Shown here: one piece after another, positions 45,229 to 53,253 of the stretch
Numbering within the stretch: position 1 is the stretch's first letter
Layout of the letters: every line of letters starts with the position of its first letter
From: Sphingomonas sp. IC081
GTDB taxonomy: Bacteria > Pseudomonadota > Alphaproteobacteria > Sphingomonadales > Sphingomonadaceae
Length of the DNA stretch: 64,000 nucleotides
Reading direction: 5' to 3'
NCBI RefSeq assembly: GCF_006874585.1
Contig: NZ_CP029761.1
Coordinates: 2,925,001-2,989,000, forward strand
The notes under the pieces: model-generated
Database searches by the model: none
What the model was told of the DNA's origin: nothing
What the model saw: only the letters and a program-made list of their open reading frames with translations
Program-made: the position numbers and the translations under genes

Positions 45229-45824
45229 TGCGTTTTAGACCGAACCCGTTTCGCCGCCCCTCCAACCCGATCCCCATCGCCAGTGGCCGACCCGCACGCG
45301 GCCCTGCGAGAACCCGCCGCTTCCCGATTGCGCCGTCCTGGATCCTCGGCGCGCTGGCGATGTTCCTGGCCGTGTTCTTCTGGAACGACCTGCCGTCGCT
45401 GACCCCCTCTTCACGAACGCTGCCGCTCGCCGCGCCGTCACCTGCCCCGGTCGCCGGCAGTATCGACCGGGAGAACGCCCGCTTCGCCCATTGCGCCGGC
45501 GCCAGGCGCACGACCTGTGTCGTCGATGGCGACACGTTCTGGTACGAAGGCCGGAAGATCCGCATAGCCGACATCAACGCGCCGGAAACCAGCACGCCAT
45601 CCTGCCCGCACGAGGCGCAGCTCGGCGCCAGGGCAACCGCGCGCATGACCGAACTGCTCAACCAGGGCCCGTTCTCGCTCCAGGCCTGGACCGATGGGCG
45701 CGATACCGACCGCTACGGCCGCGCATTGCGCGTCGTTACCCGCGGCGGCCGCAGCCTTGGCGAAGTGCTGGTGAGCGAGGGTCTTGCCGAACGCTGGAAA
45801 GGCTATCGCGGCGACTGGTGCTGA
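45228..45824 (+). CDS. Thermonuclease (SNase-like) family protein with membrane anchor
   Basis: A 198-aa protein with a basic N-terminus and one hydrophobic helix (IAPSWILGALAMFLAVFFW), followed by a staphylococcal-nuclease-like OB fold. The catalytic core is visible as VVDGDTFWYEGRKIRIADIN with APETS, then LGARATARM and DTDRYGRALRVV, which include the calcium Asp and the Arg/Glu residues. Periplasmic activity is likely. Two cysteine pairs may form disulfides. Coupled to the PilZ gene. Confidence 0.85.
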   Translation: MRFRPNPFRRPSNPIPIASGRPARGPARTRRFPIAPSWILGALAMFLAVFFWNDLPSLTPSSRTLPLAAPSPAPVAGSIDRENARFAHCAGARRTTCVVDGDTFWYEGRKIRIADINAPETSTPSCPHEAQLGARATARMTELLNQGPFSLQAWTDGRDTDRYGRALRVVTRGGRSLGEVLVSEGLAERWKGYRGDWC

Positions 45825-45826
45825 GC

Positions 45827-45864
45827 GACCGTTTGGAAATTCGTGAAAAGCGAATTTCCCGGCA
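45827..45864. repeat. 38-bp dispersed hairpin repeat, copy 1
   Basis: GACCGTTTGGAAATTC followed by GTGAAAAGCGAATTTCCCGG. It is 36/38 identical to 52077-52114. It forms a GGAAATTCG/CGAATTTCC hairpin just after the nuclease gene. Confidence 0.8.
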
Positions 45865-45884
45865 CACTCCGCCCCCCAGACAAC

Positions 45885-45920
45885 AAAAAACCCCGCATGC
45901 CAGTCGCATGCGGGGTTTTT
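45885..45920. terminator. Bidirectional rho-independent terminator
   Basis: A 10-bp stem CCCCGCATGC/GCATGCGGGG with a 5-nt loop, AAAAAA on the left and TTTTT on the right. It serves the plus-strand nuclease gene and the minus-strand nrdB. Confidence 0.92.
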
Positions 45921-45941
45921 GCTAACCGAAGTCGGCGGAAC

Positions 45942-46994
45942 TCATTCGGCCGCCTGGGTGCCGCCGAACATGTCCGGCTCGGAATGCTCCTCGACCGGCT
46001 CGACGTCGTTGGCCTTGACCTTGCGGCGCGCGTCGAAGTTCGACCACACGGTGTTCCAGTCGCCGCGGGTGGCGCCCTTCGAATATTCCGTCGCACGGGT
46101 CTCGAAGAAGTTGGCATGCTCGACGCCGTTGAGCAGCGGCTGCAGCCAGGGCAACGGGTGTTCCTCGATCATGTAGATCGGCTTGAGGCCCAGCTGCTCC
46201 ATGCGCCAGTCGGCGATGAAGCGGATGTAGCGCTTGATGTCCTTGGCGGTCATGCCGGGGACCGGGCCCATCTCGAAGGCGAGGTCGATGAAGTTGTCTT
46301 CCAGGCGGATCGTGGTCTGGCACTGATCGGCAATGTCGTCCTTCACGGCCTTGGTCAGGCAGCCGCGTTCCTGGGTGAAGGCGTGGAACAGCTTGATGAT
46401 GCCCTCGCAGTGCAGCGATTCGTCGCGAACCGACCACGAGACGATCTGGCCCATGCCCTTCATCTTGTTGAAGCGCGGGAAGTTCATCAGCATCGCAAAG
46501 CTGGCGAAAAGCTGCACACCCTCGGTGAAGCCGCCAAACATGGCGAGGGTGCGGGCAATGTCCTCGTCGTTGTCGACGCCGAACTTCTGCAGGTAGTCGT
46601 GCTTGTCCTTGAGCTCGGAGTACTCGAGGAACATGCCGTATTCGCTCTCGGGCATGCCGATGGTGTCAAGCAGGTGCGAGTAGGCGGCGATGTGCACCGT
46701 CTCCATGTTGGAGAAGGCGGTGAGCATCATCTTGACTTCGGTGGGCTTGAAGACGCGGGCGTACTTCTCGTGGTAGCAGTCCTGCACTTCCACGTCGGCC
46801 TGCGTGAAGAAGCGGAAGATCTGGGTGAGCAGGTTGCGCTCATGCTCCGAGATCTTCTGCGCCCAGTCGCGGCAATCCTCGCCCAGCGGCACTTCCTCGG
46901 GAAGCCAGTGCAGCTGCTGCTGCTTTTTCCAGTAGTCGTAGGCCCAGGGGTATTCGAAGGGCTTGTAGGTCTTGCGGGCTTCGAGAAGGGACAT
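45942..46994 (-). CDS. nrdB: Ribonucleoside-diphosphate reductase, beta subunit (class Ia)
   Basis: The radical-generating small subunit of aerobic ribonucleotide reductase, 350 aa. Iron ligands and the radical site fit class Ia: Asp67, Glu98 and His101 with Tyr105 in FSNMETVHIAAYSHLLD; Glu158 in FGGFTEGVQLF; Glu192 and His195 in WSVRDESLHC. The C-terminal acidic tail (EHSEPDMFGG) is the usual docking peptide for NrdA. nrdA lies on the same strand 12.5 kb upstream, which is unusual. Confidence 0.97.
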   Translation of the reverse strand: MSLLEARKTYKPFEYPWAYDYWKKQQQLHWLPEEVPLGEDCRDWAQKISEHERNLLTQIFRFFTQADVEVQDCYHEKYARVFKPTEVKMMLTAFSNMETVHIAAYSHLLDTIGMPESEYGMFLEYSELKDKHDYLQKFGVDNDEDIARTLAMFGGFTEGVQLFASFAMLMNFPRFNKMKGMGQIVSWSVRDESLHCEGIIKLFHAFTQERGCLTKAVKDDIADQCQTTIRLEDNFIDLAFEMGPVPGMTAKDIKRYIRFIADWRMEQLGLKPIYMIEEHPLPWLQPLLNGVEHANFFETRATEYSKGATRGDWNTVWSNFDARRKVKANDVEPVEEHSEPDMFGGTQAAE

Positions 46995-47307
46995 GGGCGA
47001 ACTCCGATGGCGATTCGTACAGGCGCGCCGACGGCTGCTGGCGGCCGCAATGACGGCGTTCCGGGCATTCGTGGCGCTAGAATTTTCTGGCTCCGAAGCG
47101 CACCGCGGAACCGACGGGGGCCACGATACTCAAATTCCGTCATAAGTGGAGCCGTTGCCGCAAAGTTTGCACAGCTAAAAACGGCATATCTAGCGCCTCG
47201 CCCAATATGGGGACGCAAGCACTGGTAGACCAGAGGCGATTGCGCGACTCGCCGGATCGCGCCAGATTGCTGGCATTGCGCAGCCCCCAACAGCGCGGGA
47301 GAGCCCC
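46995..47307. promoter_or_regulatory. Gene-free region containing the nrdB promoter
   Basis: 313 bp between divergent nrdB and the small DUF2171-like gene. Less GC-rich around 47140-47215 (AGCTAAAAACGGCATATCTA). No NrdR-box pair was found by eye. Confidence 0.4.
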
Positions 47308-47550
47308 ATGAGCACCGATGCAGAGACTTCCTGGCACACCGGATCCGGCTTCGTGCGCAGGGGCATGACCGTGATCGATTCCGATGGCGCGGTGCTGGGC
47401 GTGGTCGACCGGGTCGAGGGACAGGAAGTGCTGCTGGCCGAGGCCGGCCACCCCTTCGTCACCGTCAGCGAGATCGACGGAATCGATGGCGATCGCATAT
47501 TGCTCGCGCCGCGCGGGGACGCCACCTTCGGGCTGGGCGCCGAGCCCTGA
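47308..47550 (+). CDS. DUF2171-like small protein
   Basis: An 80-aa soluble protein related to the one at 48262. The shared pattern is GMTVIDSDGAVLGVVDRVEG followed by a short beta-rich tail with VTVSEIDGIDGDRILL, the PRC-barrel-like layout of DUF2171 proteins. It has no signal peptide. Function unknown; paralogues often occur in pairs near stress genes. A GAGAG precedes the ATG. Confidence 0.7.
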   Translation: MSTDAETSWHTGSGFVRRGMTVIDSDGAVLGVVDRVEGQEVLLAEAGHPFVTVSEIDGIDGDRILLAPRGDATFGLGAEP

Positions 47551-47626
47551 GAGGCCGCCAGGACAATGCCCGAACCGGCATTGTCCTGGCGGTACCCGCC
47601 CGCCGCTCGATGCGATCAGCCCCGGA

Positions 47627-48010
47627 TCACTTCCAGAACCAGCGCGGCGCCAGCGCGCGCTTGCTGCGAAAACGCCACATCTGGACGTAGAGCCAGATCC
47701 CCGAGAACGAAAAGAACACCAGCGCCAGCCCCGACAGCACCGAGATCACGGTGCCGACCGGCCCGAAGCTCTCGCCCGAGTGGAGATGGTGGAACAGCCC
47801 GACCAGCGAGCGCATGCCGCCCTGCGGACGCGGCGGCATGCAGCGCCAGCCCTCGGGGCAGACAAAGCCCGGGGGCGGGCTGGCGGCGACCTGCTCAGCG
47901 GCGGCGCCGCTCGGCCACAGCACCGCGACCTGGCTCAACACGCCGGTGATCGCGATCCACAGGATAAAGATACCGAAAAAGATCGACAGCCAACGATGCC
48001 ATTTGCGCAT
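47627..48010 (-). CDS. PepSY-associated membrane-helix protein
   Basis: A 127-aa protein with an N-terminal membrane segment (WLSIFFGIFILWIAITGVLS) and a C-terminal one (ISVLSGLALVFFSFSGIWLY), a periplasmic loop between them, and the terminal YVQMWRFRSKRAL. The MRKWHRWLSIFFGIF start and the HHLHSGESFGPVGT motif are typical of small PepSY_TM proteins. They are usually linked to iron-siderophore uptake or membrane redox, but no partner gene is here. The start at 48010 is preceded by GGGG. Confidence 0.72.
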   Translation of the reverse strand: MRKWHRWLSIFFGIFILWIAITGVLSQVAVLWPSGAAAEQVAASPPPGFVCPEGWRCMPPRPQGGMRSLVGLFHHLHSGESFGPVGTVISVLSGLALVFFSFSGIWLYVQMWRFRSKRALAPRWFWK

Positions 48011-48261
48011 GCTCGTGAAATTCCCCTGTAAGTTCCGATGAATCTGTTCGGATGAGTCAGTTCCGACCGGCCGCGACGTGCCGCCCGGCGATGACAAGCC
48101 GAGGCCAGCCCCCCGCTCAAGCCGCAAATTGTCGCAGCCGCCCGATCCCCTGGCGGCGTGGAAGCGCGAAAGCCATGAGCCGTGGCTGCGGTCCGACAAG
48201 TGCCGGAACGGACGCCTCGTCACGCCGTTTTCCTTCCATCACAACAACAAGGAGAGATGCA

Positions 48262-48489
48262 ATGTTCGAGAAGCTGCGCGTTCGCGAGCACATGGAAGTT
48301 ACCGATGCCGCCGGTCAGCATGTCGGGACCGTCGACGAAGTGAAGCATGACCAGATCAAGCTGACCCGTTCGGACAGCTCGGACGGTGCCCACCACTTCA
48401 TCGCCTTCGACAATGTCGACCGCATCGAGGACAACCGGGTCTACCTGAAGCAGGGCACCCCGATCCCGGCAGGCGCCGGCACCCACTGA
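48262..48489 (+). CDS. DUF2171 family small protein
   Basis: A 75-aa protein, MFEKLRVREHMEVTDAAGQH at the start, then VGTVDEVKHDQIKLTRSDSS and FDNVDRIEDNRVYLKQG, matching DUF2171 (PRC-barrel-like). AAGGAGAG lies 8 nt before the ATG, a strong site. Paralogue of the 47308 gene. Function unknown; possibly stress- or envelope-linked. Confidence 0.78.
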   Translation: MFEKLRVREHMEVTDAAGQHVGTVDEVKHDQIKLTRSDSSDGAHHFIAFDNVDRIEDNRVYLKQGTPIPAGAGTH

Positions 48490-48702
48490 TTCCATCCCCT
48501 GCCTGGAGGATGGAGCCACCGGGGCCCCGGTCATCCGCAAGGGTGGCCGGGGCCTTTGCCTGTTGCCGTTCGCGTGGGCCCCGTTCGCGTGGGCGATGAC
48601 CCGGGCAGGATATGATACACAGAGTATAGCAAATCTTCCCAAGCCTGTCGGCGGCTGATAGCCCTTCCCCCGAAAAGACAAGACAATCTTGGGGAAGACG
48701 CC

Positions 48703-51144
48703 GTGACCGCACGTCCCGCTACCGCAGCGCTCAGGCTGGCATTGGCCATGCTCGCGCCCCTGACGCTGGCCGCCTGCGACAAGGGCGCACAGCCGATCGA
48801 ACAGGGCATGGTCGCCGATCCCGACGAGTGGCCCGGCTGGGGCCGAACCCCGGGCGAGACCCACTATTCCCCGCTGGACGAGATCAACACCGATACCGTC
48901 GGCAATCTCAAGCTGGCCTGGCACTACGACCTGGAGCCCGGCTATACCGCCAGCACCCCGCTGATGGCGGAAGGCAAGGTGTTCCTCACCAGCGGCCATT
49001 CGCACATCCGTGCGCTCGACGCCGTTACCGGCAAGCCGCTCTGGGAATACGACGGCGGCACCCGCGAACGCACGACCTCGGCCCTGCAGATGTCCTGGGG
49101 CAACAAGGGCATCGCCTATGATGCCGGCCCGGATCACCAGGGCCGCGTCTTCCTCGTCACCACCGACGGCTACGTGATCGCGCTCGACGCCAAAACCGGC
49201 AAGGAACTCTGGAAGACTTACGACTATCCCGACCAGGCCCCGCGCAATTCGAACGGCGCGCCGCGGGTGTTCGGCGGCAAGGTCATCGTCGGCTTCGGCG
49301 GCGCCGACATCAGCCCGGCCCGCGGTTTCGTCACCGCCTACGACGCCAGGACCGGCAAGCGGGTCTGGCGCTTCTTCACCACGCCGGGGGACGAGGTTTC
49401 GCCGGTCAACCAGAAGGCCGAAGCGGTCATGCGCAAGACATGGCCGAGCGGGTGGAAGAACCCGGACGGCAGCCGGCGCGGCGGCGGCGGCACGGCGTGG
49501 AACGCGTTCAGCTACGATCCCGAACTGAACATGATCTACCTCGGCGTCGGCAACGGATTCCCCTACAACCAGAACCTGCGCAGCCCCGCCGGCGGCGACA
49601 ACCTGTTCCTCGCCTCGATCGTCGCGGTCGATGCCGATACCGGCGCCTACAAGTGGCACTACCAGGTCTGTCCCGGCGAACAGTGGGACTGCACCGCCAC
49701 CACCGACATGTCGCTGGCGACGCTGAAGATCGACGGCAAGGACCGCAAGGTGCTGATGCAGGCACCGAAGAACGGCTTCTTCTACGTGATCGACCGGGCC
49801 ACCGGCGCATTCATCTCGGCCGAGAAGATCGCCCGGGTCAGCTGGGCGGATCATATCGACAAGAAGACCGGCCGTCCGGTCGAGAACCCCGGCATCCGCT
49901 ATGCCGGCAAGCCCGGCATGTTCGAACTCTGGCCCGGGCCGACCGGCGCGCATTCGTGGATGCCGCAGGCCTACAGTCCGCGGACCGGGCTGGTCTATGT
50001 CCCGGTTCTGGAGATGGGCGCGCTGATCGGCGAGGGCCAGGCGGGCGGCGGCGAGATCAGCAAGGGCATGGGCGTGACGCTGATTCCCGAAGTCGAACTG
50101 CCCGGCGGCCACAAGAGCTTCCTGCGCGCCTGGAACCCGGCCACGCAGACGCTGGCCTGGGAAGTGGAACTGCCCGGCACCTGGCCCGGCGGGGTCATGG
50201 CCAGCGGCGGCGGGCTGGTGTTCCAGGGCCAGGTCGACGGCAGGTTCGTCGCCCGCGATGCCGGGACCGGCAAGGAGCTCTGGTCGTTCCGGACCGAGAG
50301 CCCGATCGTCGGCGCCCCGATCACCTACCGGATGAACGGCCGCCAGTACGTCACCGTGATCACCGGTGCGGGCGGACAGGGGGCGGGCATGCAGTCGCTC
50401 GGCAACGCCGCCTATCGCACCGACTACCGCCTGCCGCGCCGGGTGCTGACGTTTGCGCTCGGCGGCAAGGACACGATCCCGCCCTTTGCCTATGCAGAGC
50501 CGGCGCCGCCGCAGGACCCGGCCTTCCGGCCCGATCTTGCCAAGGCGCAGGCAGGGGCGATGCTGTTCGGCATGAAGGCCTGCATCGTCTGCCACGGCTG
50601 GAACGCGGTCGGCGGCGGCGCCGCGCCGGACCTGCGCTATTCGCCGATCATCACCGATGCCGCGACGTTCCGGCAGATCGTCAAGCAGGGCGGGCTGAAG
50701 ATGAACGGCATGCCGCCCTTCCCCGATATCTCCGACAGCGACCTCGAAACCATCCGCTTCTATCTGCGCGCCCGCGCAAAGGCGGCTCCGGCCGAGAAGC
50801 AGGCGCTGCTGGACAAGGCCAGGGCGGCGGCGGCCAGCACGGCCAGGCCGCAGGACTTCACGGGCAAGTGGGCCATCGTCATCCAGACCCCGGTCGGCCC
50901 GCAGAAAGCGGTGATGGACCTGGCCGTGAACGGCAACGTGGTGACCGGCAAGGTCAGCGCCGAGCAAGGCACCGTCGCTGTCGCCGGCGCCGTGAAGGAC
51001 GGCCGCGCGAAGTTCCAGGGCAAGGCCTCGATGCCGATGCCGATCACCGTCAGCTACGACGTGACCGTGAAGGACGGACGCATGACAGGCGAGAACGCCA
51101 ACGGCCCCTTCGGTACTTTCCCGCTCACCGGCGCACGCCCCTGA
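48703..51144 (+). CDS. PQQ-dependent quinohemoprotein dehydrogenase, lipoprotein
   Basis: An 813-aa periplasmic, lipid-anchored alcohol or sugar dehydrogenase. Signal peptide with lipobox PLTLAAC (residues ~20-26). Residues ~45-590 form an eight-bladed PQQ propeller with W-type blades (GKPLWEYDGGTRERTTSALQ, DAKTGKELWKTYDYP, PGEQWDCTATTDMSLAT). A cytochrome c domain follows with CIVCH at 627-631. An extra ~105-residue beta-rich domain follows (DFTGKWAIVIQTPVGPQKAV onward). GTG start. Electrons would pass from PQQ to heme to the respiratory chain; the substrate is unknown. Confidence 0.88.
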   Translation: MTARPATAALRLALAMLAPLTLAACDKGAQPIEQGMVADPDEWPGWGRTPGETHYSPLDEINTDTVGNLKLAWHYDLEPGYTASTPLMAEGKVFLTSGHSHIRALDAVTGKPLWEYDGGTRERTTSALQMSWGNKGIAYDAGPDHQGRVFLVTTDGYVIALDAKTGKELWKTYDYPDQAPRNSNGAPRVFGGKVIVGFGGADISPARGFVTAYDARTGKRVWRFFTTPGDEVSPVNQKAEAVMRKTWPSGWKNPDGSRRGGGGTAWNAFSYDPELNMIYLGVGNGFPYNQNLRSPAGGDNLFLASIVAVDADTGAYKWHYQVCPGEQWDCTATTDMSLATLKIDGKDRKVLMQAPKNGFFYVIDRATGAFISAEKIARVSWADHIDKKTGRPVENPGIRYAGKPGMFELWPGPTGAHSWMPQAYSPRTGLVYVPVLEMGALIGEGQAGGGEISKGMGVTLIPEVELPGGHKSFLRAWNPATQTLAWEVELPGTWPGGVMASGGGLVFQGQVDGRFVARDAGTGKELWSFRTESPIVGAPITYRMNGRQYVTVITGAGGQGAGMQSLGNAAYRTDYRLPRRVLTFALGGKDTIPPFAYAEPAPPQDPAFRPDLAKAQAGAMLFGMKACIVCHGWNAVGGGAAPDLRYSPIITDAATFRQIVKQGGLKMNGMPPFPDISDSDLETIRFYLRARAKAAPAEKQALLDKARAAAASTARPQDFTGKWAIVIQTPVGPQKAVMDLAVNGNVVTGKVSAEQGTVAVAGAVKDGRAKFQGKASMPMPITVSYDVTVKDGRMTGENANGPFGTFPLTGARP

Positions 51145-51167
51145 CCAGGAGCGCTGCGCCGCCTGAG

Positions 51168-52070
51168 AGTCGGTTTCGAAACTCACGCTGACCGAGCCAA
51201 ACGGCGTAGCATGAGCATGGCGGCGGCGGCGTAGAGGAAGGCTGCGGCGGATTTGAGGGTGGCTTCCACGTCCTTGGCCAGACGGCGGTTTCGATTGACC
51301 CAAGCGAAGAACCGCTCGACCACCCAGCGCCGAGGGAGGACGACGAAGCCGGACTGCCCGGCGATCTTGCTGACTATCTCGACGGTGATGCGGGTCGCCT
51401 CGGTGACACGGTGATGGTTATAGCCGCCATCGGCCCAGACCTTCTCGATGAACGGGAAGAGGCCGCGCGAGATTTGCAGCAACGCGCCGCCGCCATCACG
51501 ATCCTGGACATCGGCGGTGTGCGGCTCGACAAGCAGCGGCCTGCCGTCAGTATCGACCAGAGCATGGCGCTTGCGACCTTTGATCTTCTTGCCAGCATCG
51601 TAGCCGCGCGGTCCGCCGCTCTCGGTGGTCTTGACGCTCTGACTGTCGATGATGGCTGCGCTTGGCGAGGCGTCCCTTCCGGCTCGCTCGCGATCGAGCG
51701 CGACCAGCGCATGGTTGATCCGCTCGAACAGGCATTCGTCACGAAACCGGGCAAACCAGCGGTAGACCGTCTGCCACGGCGGGAAGTCCTTGGGCAGCAA
51801 CCGCCATGCAATCCCGCCGCGCAGAACGTAGAAGATGGCGTTCACGATTTCGCGCATTGGCCATTGCCGTCGCCGCCCCGTCGTGCGCGCCTCGGGAACA
51901 AATGCCGCGATCAGCGCCCACTCAGCATCGCTCAAATCCGTCTGGTAACGCTTCGAAACACGCGTATGCTGCACGCGGGTGGCTGGGGTCCACATCAAGA
52001 TCTCCGGGTTGTCTGCAAAACCCCCGGAATCACACGAACCTCAGCCGCTCAACTCCTTTCGAAACGGCCT
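51168..52070 (-). mobile_element. IS5-family insertion sequence
   Basis: A 903-bp element with terminal inverted repeats AGTCGGTTTCGAAA/AGGCCGTTTCGAAA (12/14). Both ends are flanked by CTGAG (51163-51167 and 52071-52075), a candidate target duplication. It carries one transposase gene and lies between the quinohemoprotein and AraC-regulator genes. Confidence 0.8.
51183..51998 (-). CDS. IS5-family transposase
   Basis: A 271-aa DDE transposase, apparently intact. The N-terminal DUF4096-type domain shows DLSDAEWALIAAFVPEARTT and FYVLRGGIAWRLLPKDFPPW. The catalytic residues are in IIDSQSVKTTESGGPRGYDA (first Asp), KVWADGGYN (second Asp) and RRWVVERFFAWVNRNRRLAK (Glu). No frameshift is needed, unlike some IS427-group members. 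Confidence 0.93.
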   Translation of the reverse strand: MMWTPATRVQHTRVSKRYQTDLSDAEWALIAAFVPEARTTGRRRQWPMREIVNAIFYVLRGGIAWRLLPKDFPPWQTVYRWFARFRDECLFERINHALVALDRERAGRDASPSAAIIDSQSVKTTESGGPRGYDAGKKIKGRKRHALVDTDGRPLLVEPHTADVQDRDGGGALLQISRGLFPFIEKVWADGGYNHHRVTEATRITVEIVSKIAGQSGFVVLPRRWVVERFFAWVNRNRRLAKDVEATLKSAAAFLYAAAAMLMLRRLARSA

Positions 52071-52076
52071 CTGAGA

Positions 52077-52114
52077 GACCGTTTGGAAATTCACGAAAAG
52101 CGAATTTCCCGGCA
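52077..52114. repeat. 38-bp dispersed hairpin repeat, copy 2
   Basis: 36/38 identical to 45827-45864. With the AGAGTCTGTTTGAAAA complement at about 52158-52174 it may be part of a ~100-bp inverted-repeat element abutting the IS. Confidence 0.75.
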
Positions 52115-52172
52115 TCGGTCCACTCCCTCCCCCGCCCCTACAATGCCGTTTCGGGCATTTTTCAAACAGACT

Positions 52173-53135
52173 CTAAGCCCGGACCGCCACCGATCCGAAC
52201 CGCTGCGCCCGACGAAACCCGCTGGGCGTCTCGCCCACCTTGCGCGTGAAGAAGCGCGAAAAATAGGCGACATCGCTGAAGCCCAGCCAGTCCGACAGCT
52301 CCGAGATGGTCATGCCGGTATAGGCCAGACAGCGCTTGGCCTCGGCCACGGTGCGCTCATGGATCAGGGCGTTGGGCGAGAGGCCGGTCACCTGGTTGCA
52401 GGCCAGCCTTAGCTGCGAGACGCTGATACCCAGCCTCGATGCCATATCCGGCAGCAGCGGCTGCTCCCGGTAGCGCGCCTCCACCAGCGCCTTGAACCGC
52501 TCGACGATTTCGTAGCGCGAACCGGCAGCGGGCGAGGCCGTGCTCGATTCCGGGCAGTGGCGCAGCAGTTGCAGCAGGATGGCCTGCAAGTGGATCTCGG
52601 CGGCAATGGCACGGCCGTGGCGCTGCCCTGCCATTTCCTCGCGCAATTGCACGAACTCCGCATCGATGCGGCCAAGCGCGGGCTCGGCCAGATCGAACAG
52701 GCGCGGCGCCTCCAGCAGGCCCTTGAGCACCGGTGCACGTACCAGCAGGTCTTCGAGGTAGCCCTTCTCCACCGTCAGCATCCAGCCATTGGCCTCCGGT
52801 TCGTAGCGGAAGCCATGAATACGGTAGGGCGGCACCACCATGACGCTGCCGGGCCGGAAGCGATGGCCCTGCCCTTCCAGCGTGATCTCTCCCCCCGCCG
52901 CAGTGCAGACGCCGATCTGCAGGAAGTGCGGATGGGTGTGCGGCTTGATCGCCCAGCCGCGTTCGCGGCAGCGCTCATCCAGCCGCTCGACATTGACGAA
53001 CCAGTCTGCCCGCGCGCCGGTCTCTCCATAAAGCACATAGCGCGGAACCGAAGCGGCGCTGACACTGCCGACGGCGGTTTCGTGCGGCGTGGGTTCATTT
53101 GGCGAAAAGTCCAAACGATTTTCAATTTCCGACAT
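52173..53135 (-). CDS. AraC-family transcriptional regulator
   Basis: A 320-aa regulator. The N-terminal half is a cupin-type sensor (PHTHPHFLQIGVCTAAGGEI, MVVPPYRIHGFRYEPEANGW). The C-terminal ~100 residues contain two helix-turn-helix motifs (LPDMASRLGISVSQLRLACN and TISELSDWLGFSDVAYFSRF) with the closing FFTRKVGETPSGFRRAQRFG. The layout resembles PobR/PobC-type activators of aromatic catabolism. It diverges from the gallate dioxygenase gene, so it very likely controls that module in response to gallate or a product. Confidence 0.93.
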   Translation of the reverse strand: MSEIENRLDFSPNEPTPHETAVGSVSAASVPRYVLYGETGARADWFVNVERLDERCRERGWAIKPHTHPHFLQIGVCTAAGGEITLEGQGHRFRPGSVMVVPPYRIHGFRYEPEANGWMLTVEKGYLEDLLVRAPVLKGLLEAPRLFDLAEPALGRIDAEFVQLREEMAGQRHGRAIAAEIHLQAILLQLLRHCPESSTASPAAGSRYEIVERFKALVEARYREQPLLPDMASRLGISVSQLRLACNQVTGLSPNALIHERTVAEAKRCLAYTGMTISELSDWLGFSDVAYFSRFFTRKVGETPSGFRRAQRFGSVAVRA

Positions 53136-53253
53136 GGACCCGAACTAGTTTAAAGTGGATGGGGGCACAAGCGGCAGGACCGGCGTGCTCTCGGGCATTC
53201 ACCGGAACCGATCCGCAGTGGAATGGATGCTCGACAAAGAAGGACGGCCCCGC
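53136..53253. promoter_or_regulatory. Divergent promoter region, AraC regulator/gallate dioxygenase
   Basis: 118 bp between the two starts. It should hold the operator of the regulator. AT-rich ACTAGTTTAAAGTGG (53144-53158) is the most likely promoter part. Confidence 0.5.

Noticed and set aside
48220..51303. Very long (1,027-codon) open frame opposite the quinohemoprotein gene
   Set aside because: Antisense to a gene with clear PQQ and heme motifs; no domain or credible start.
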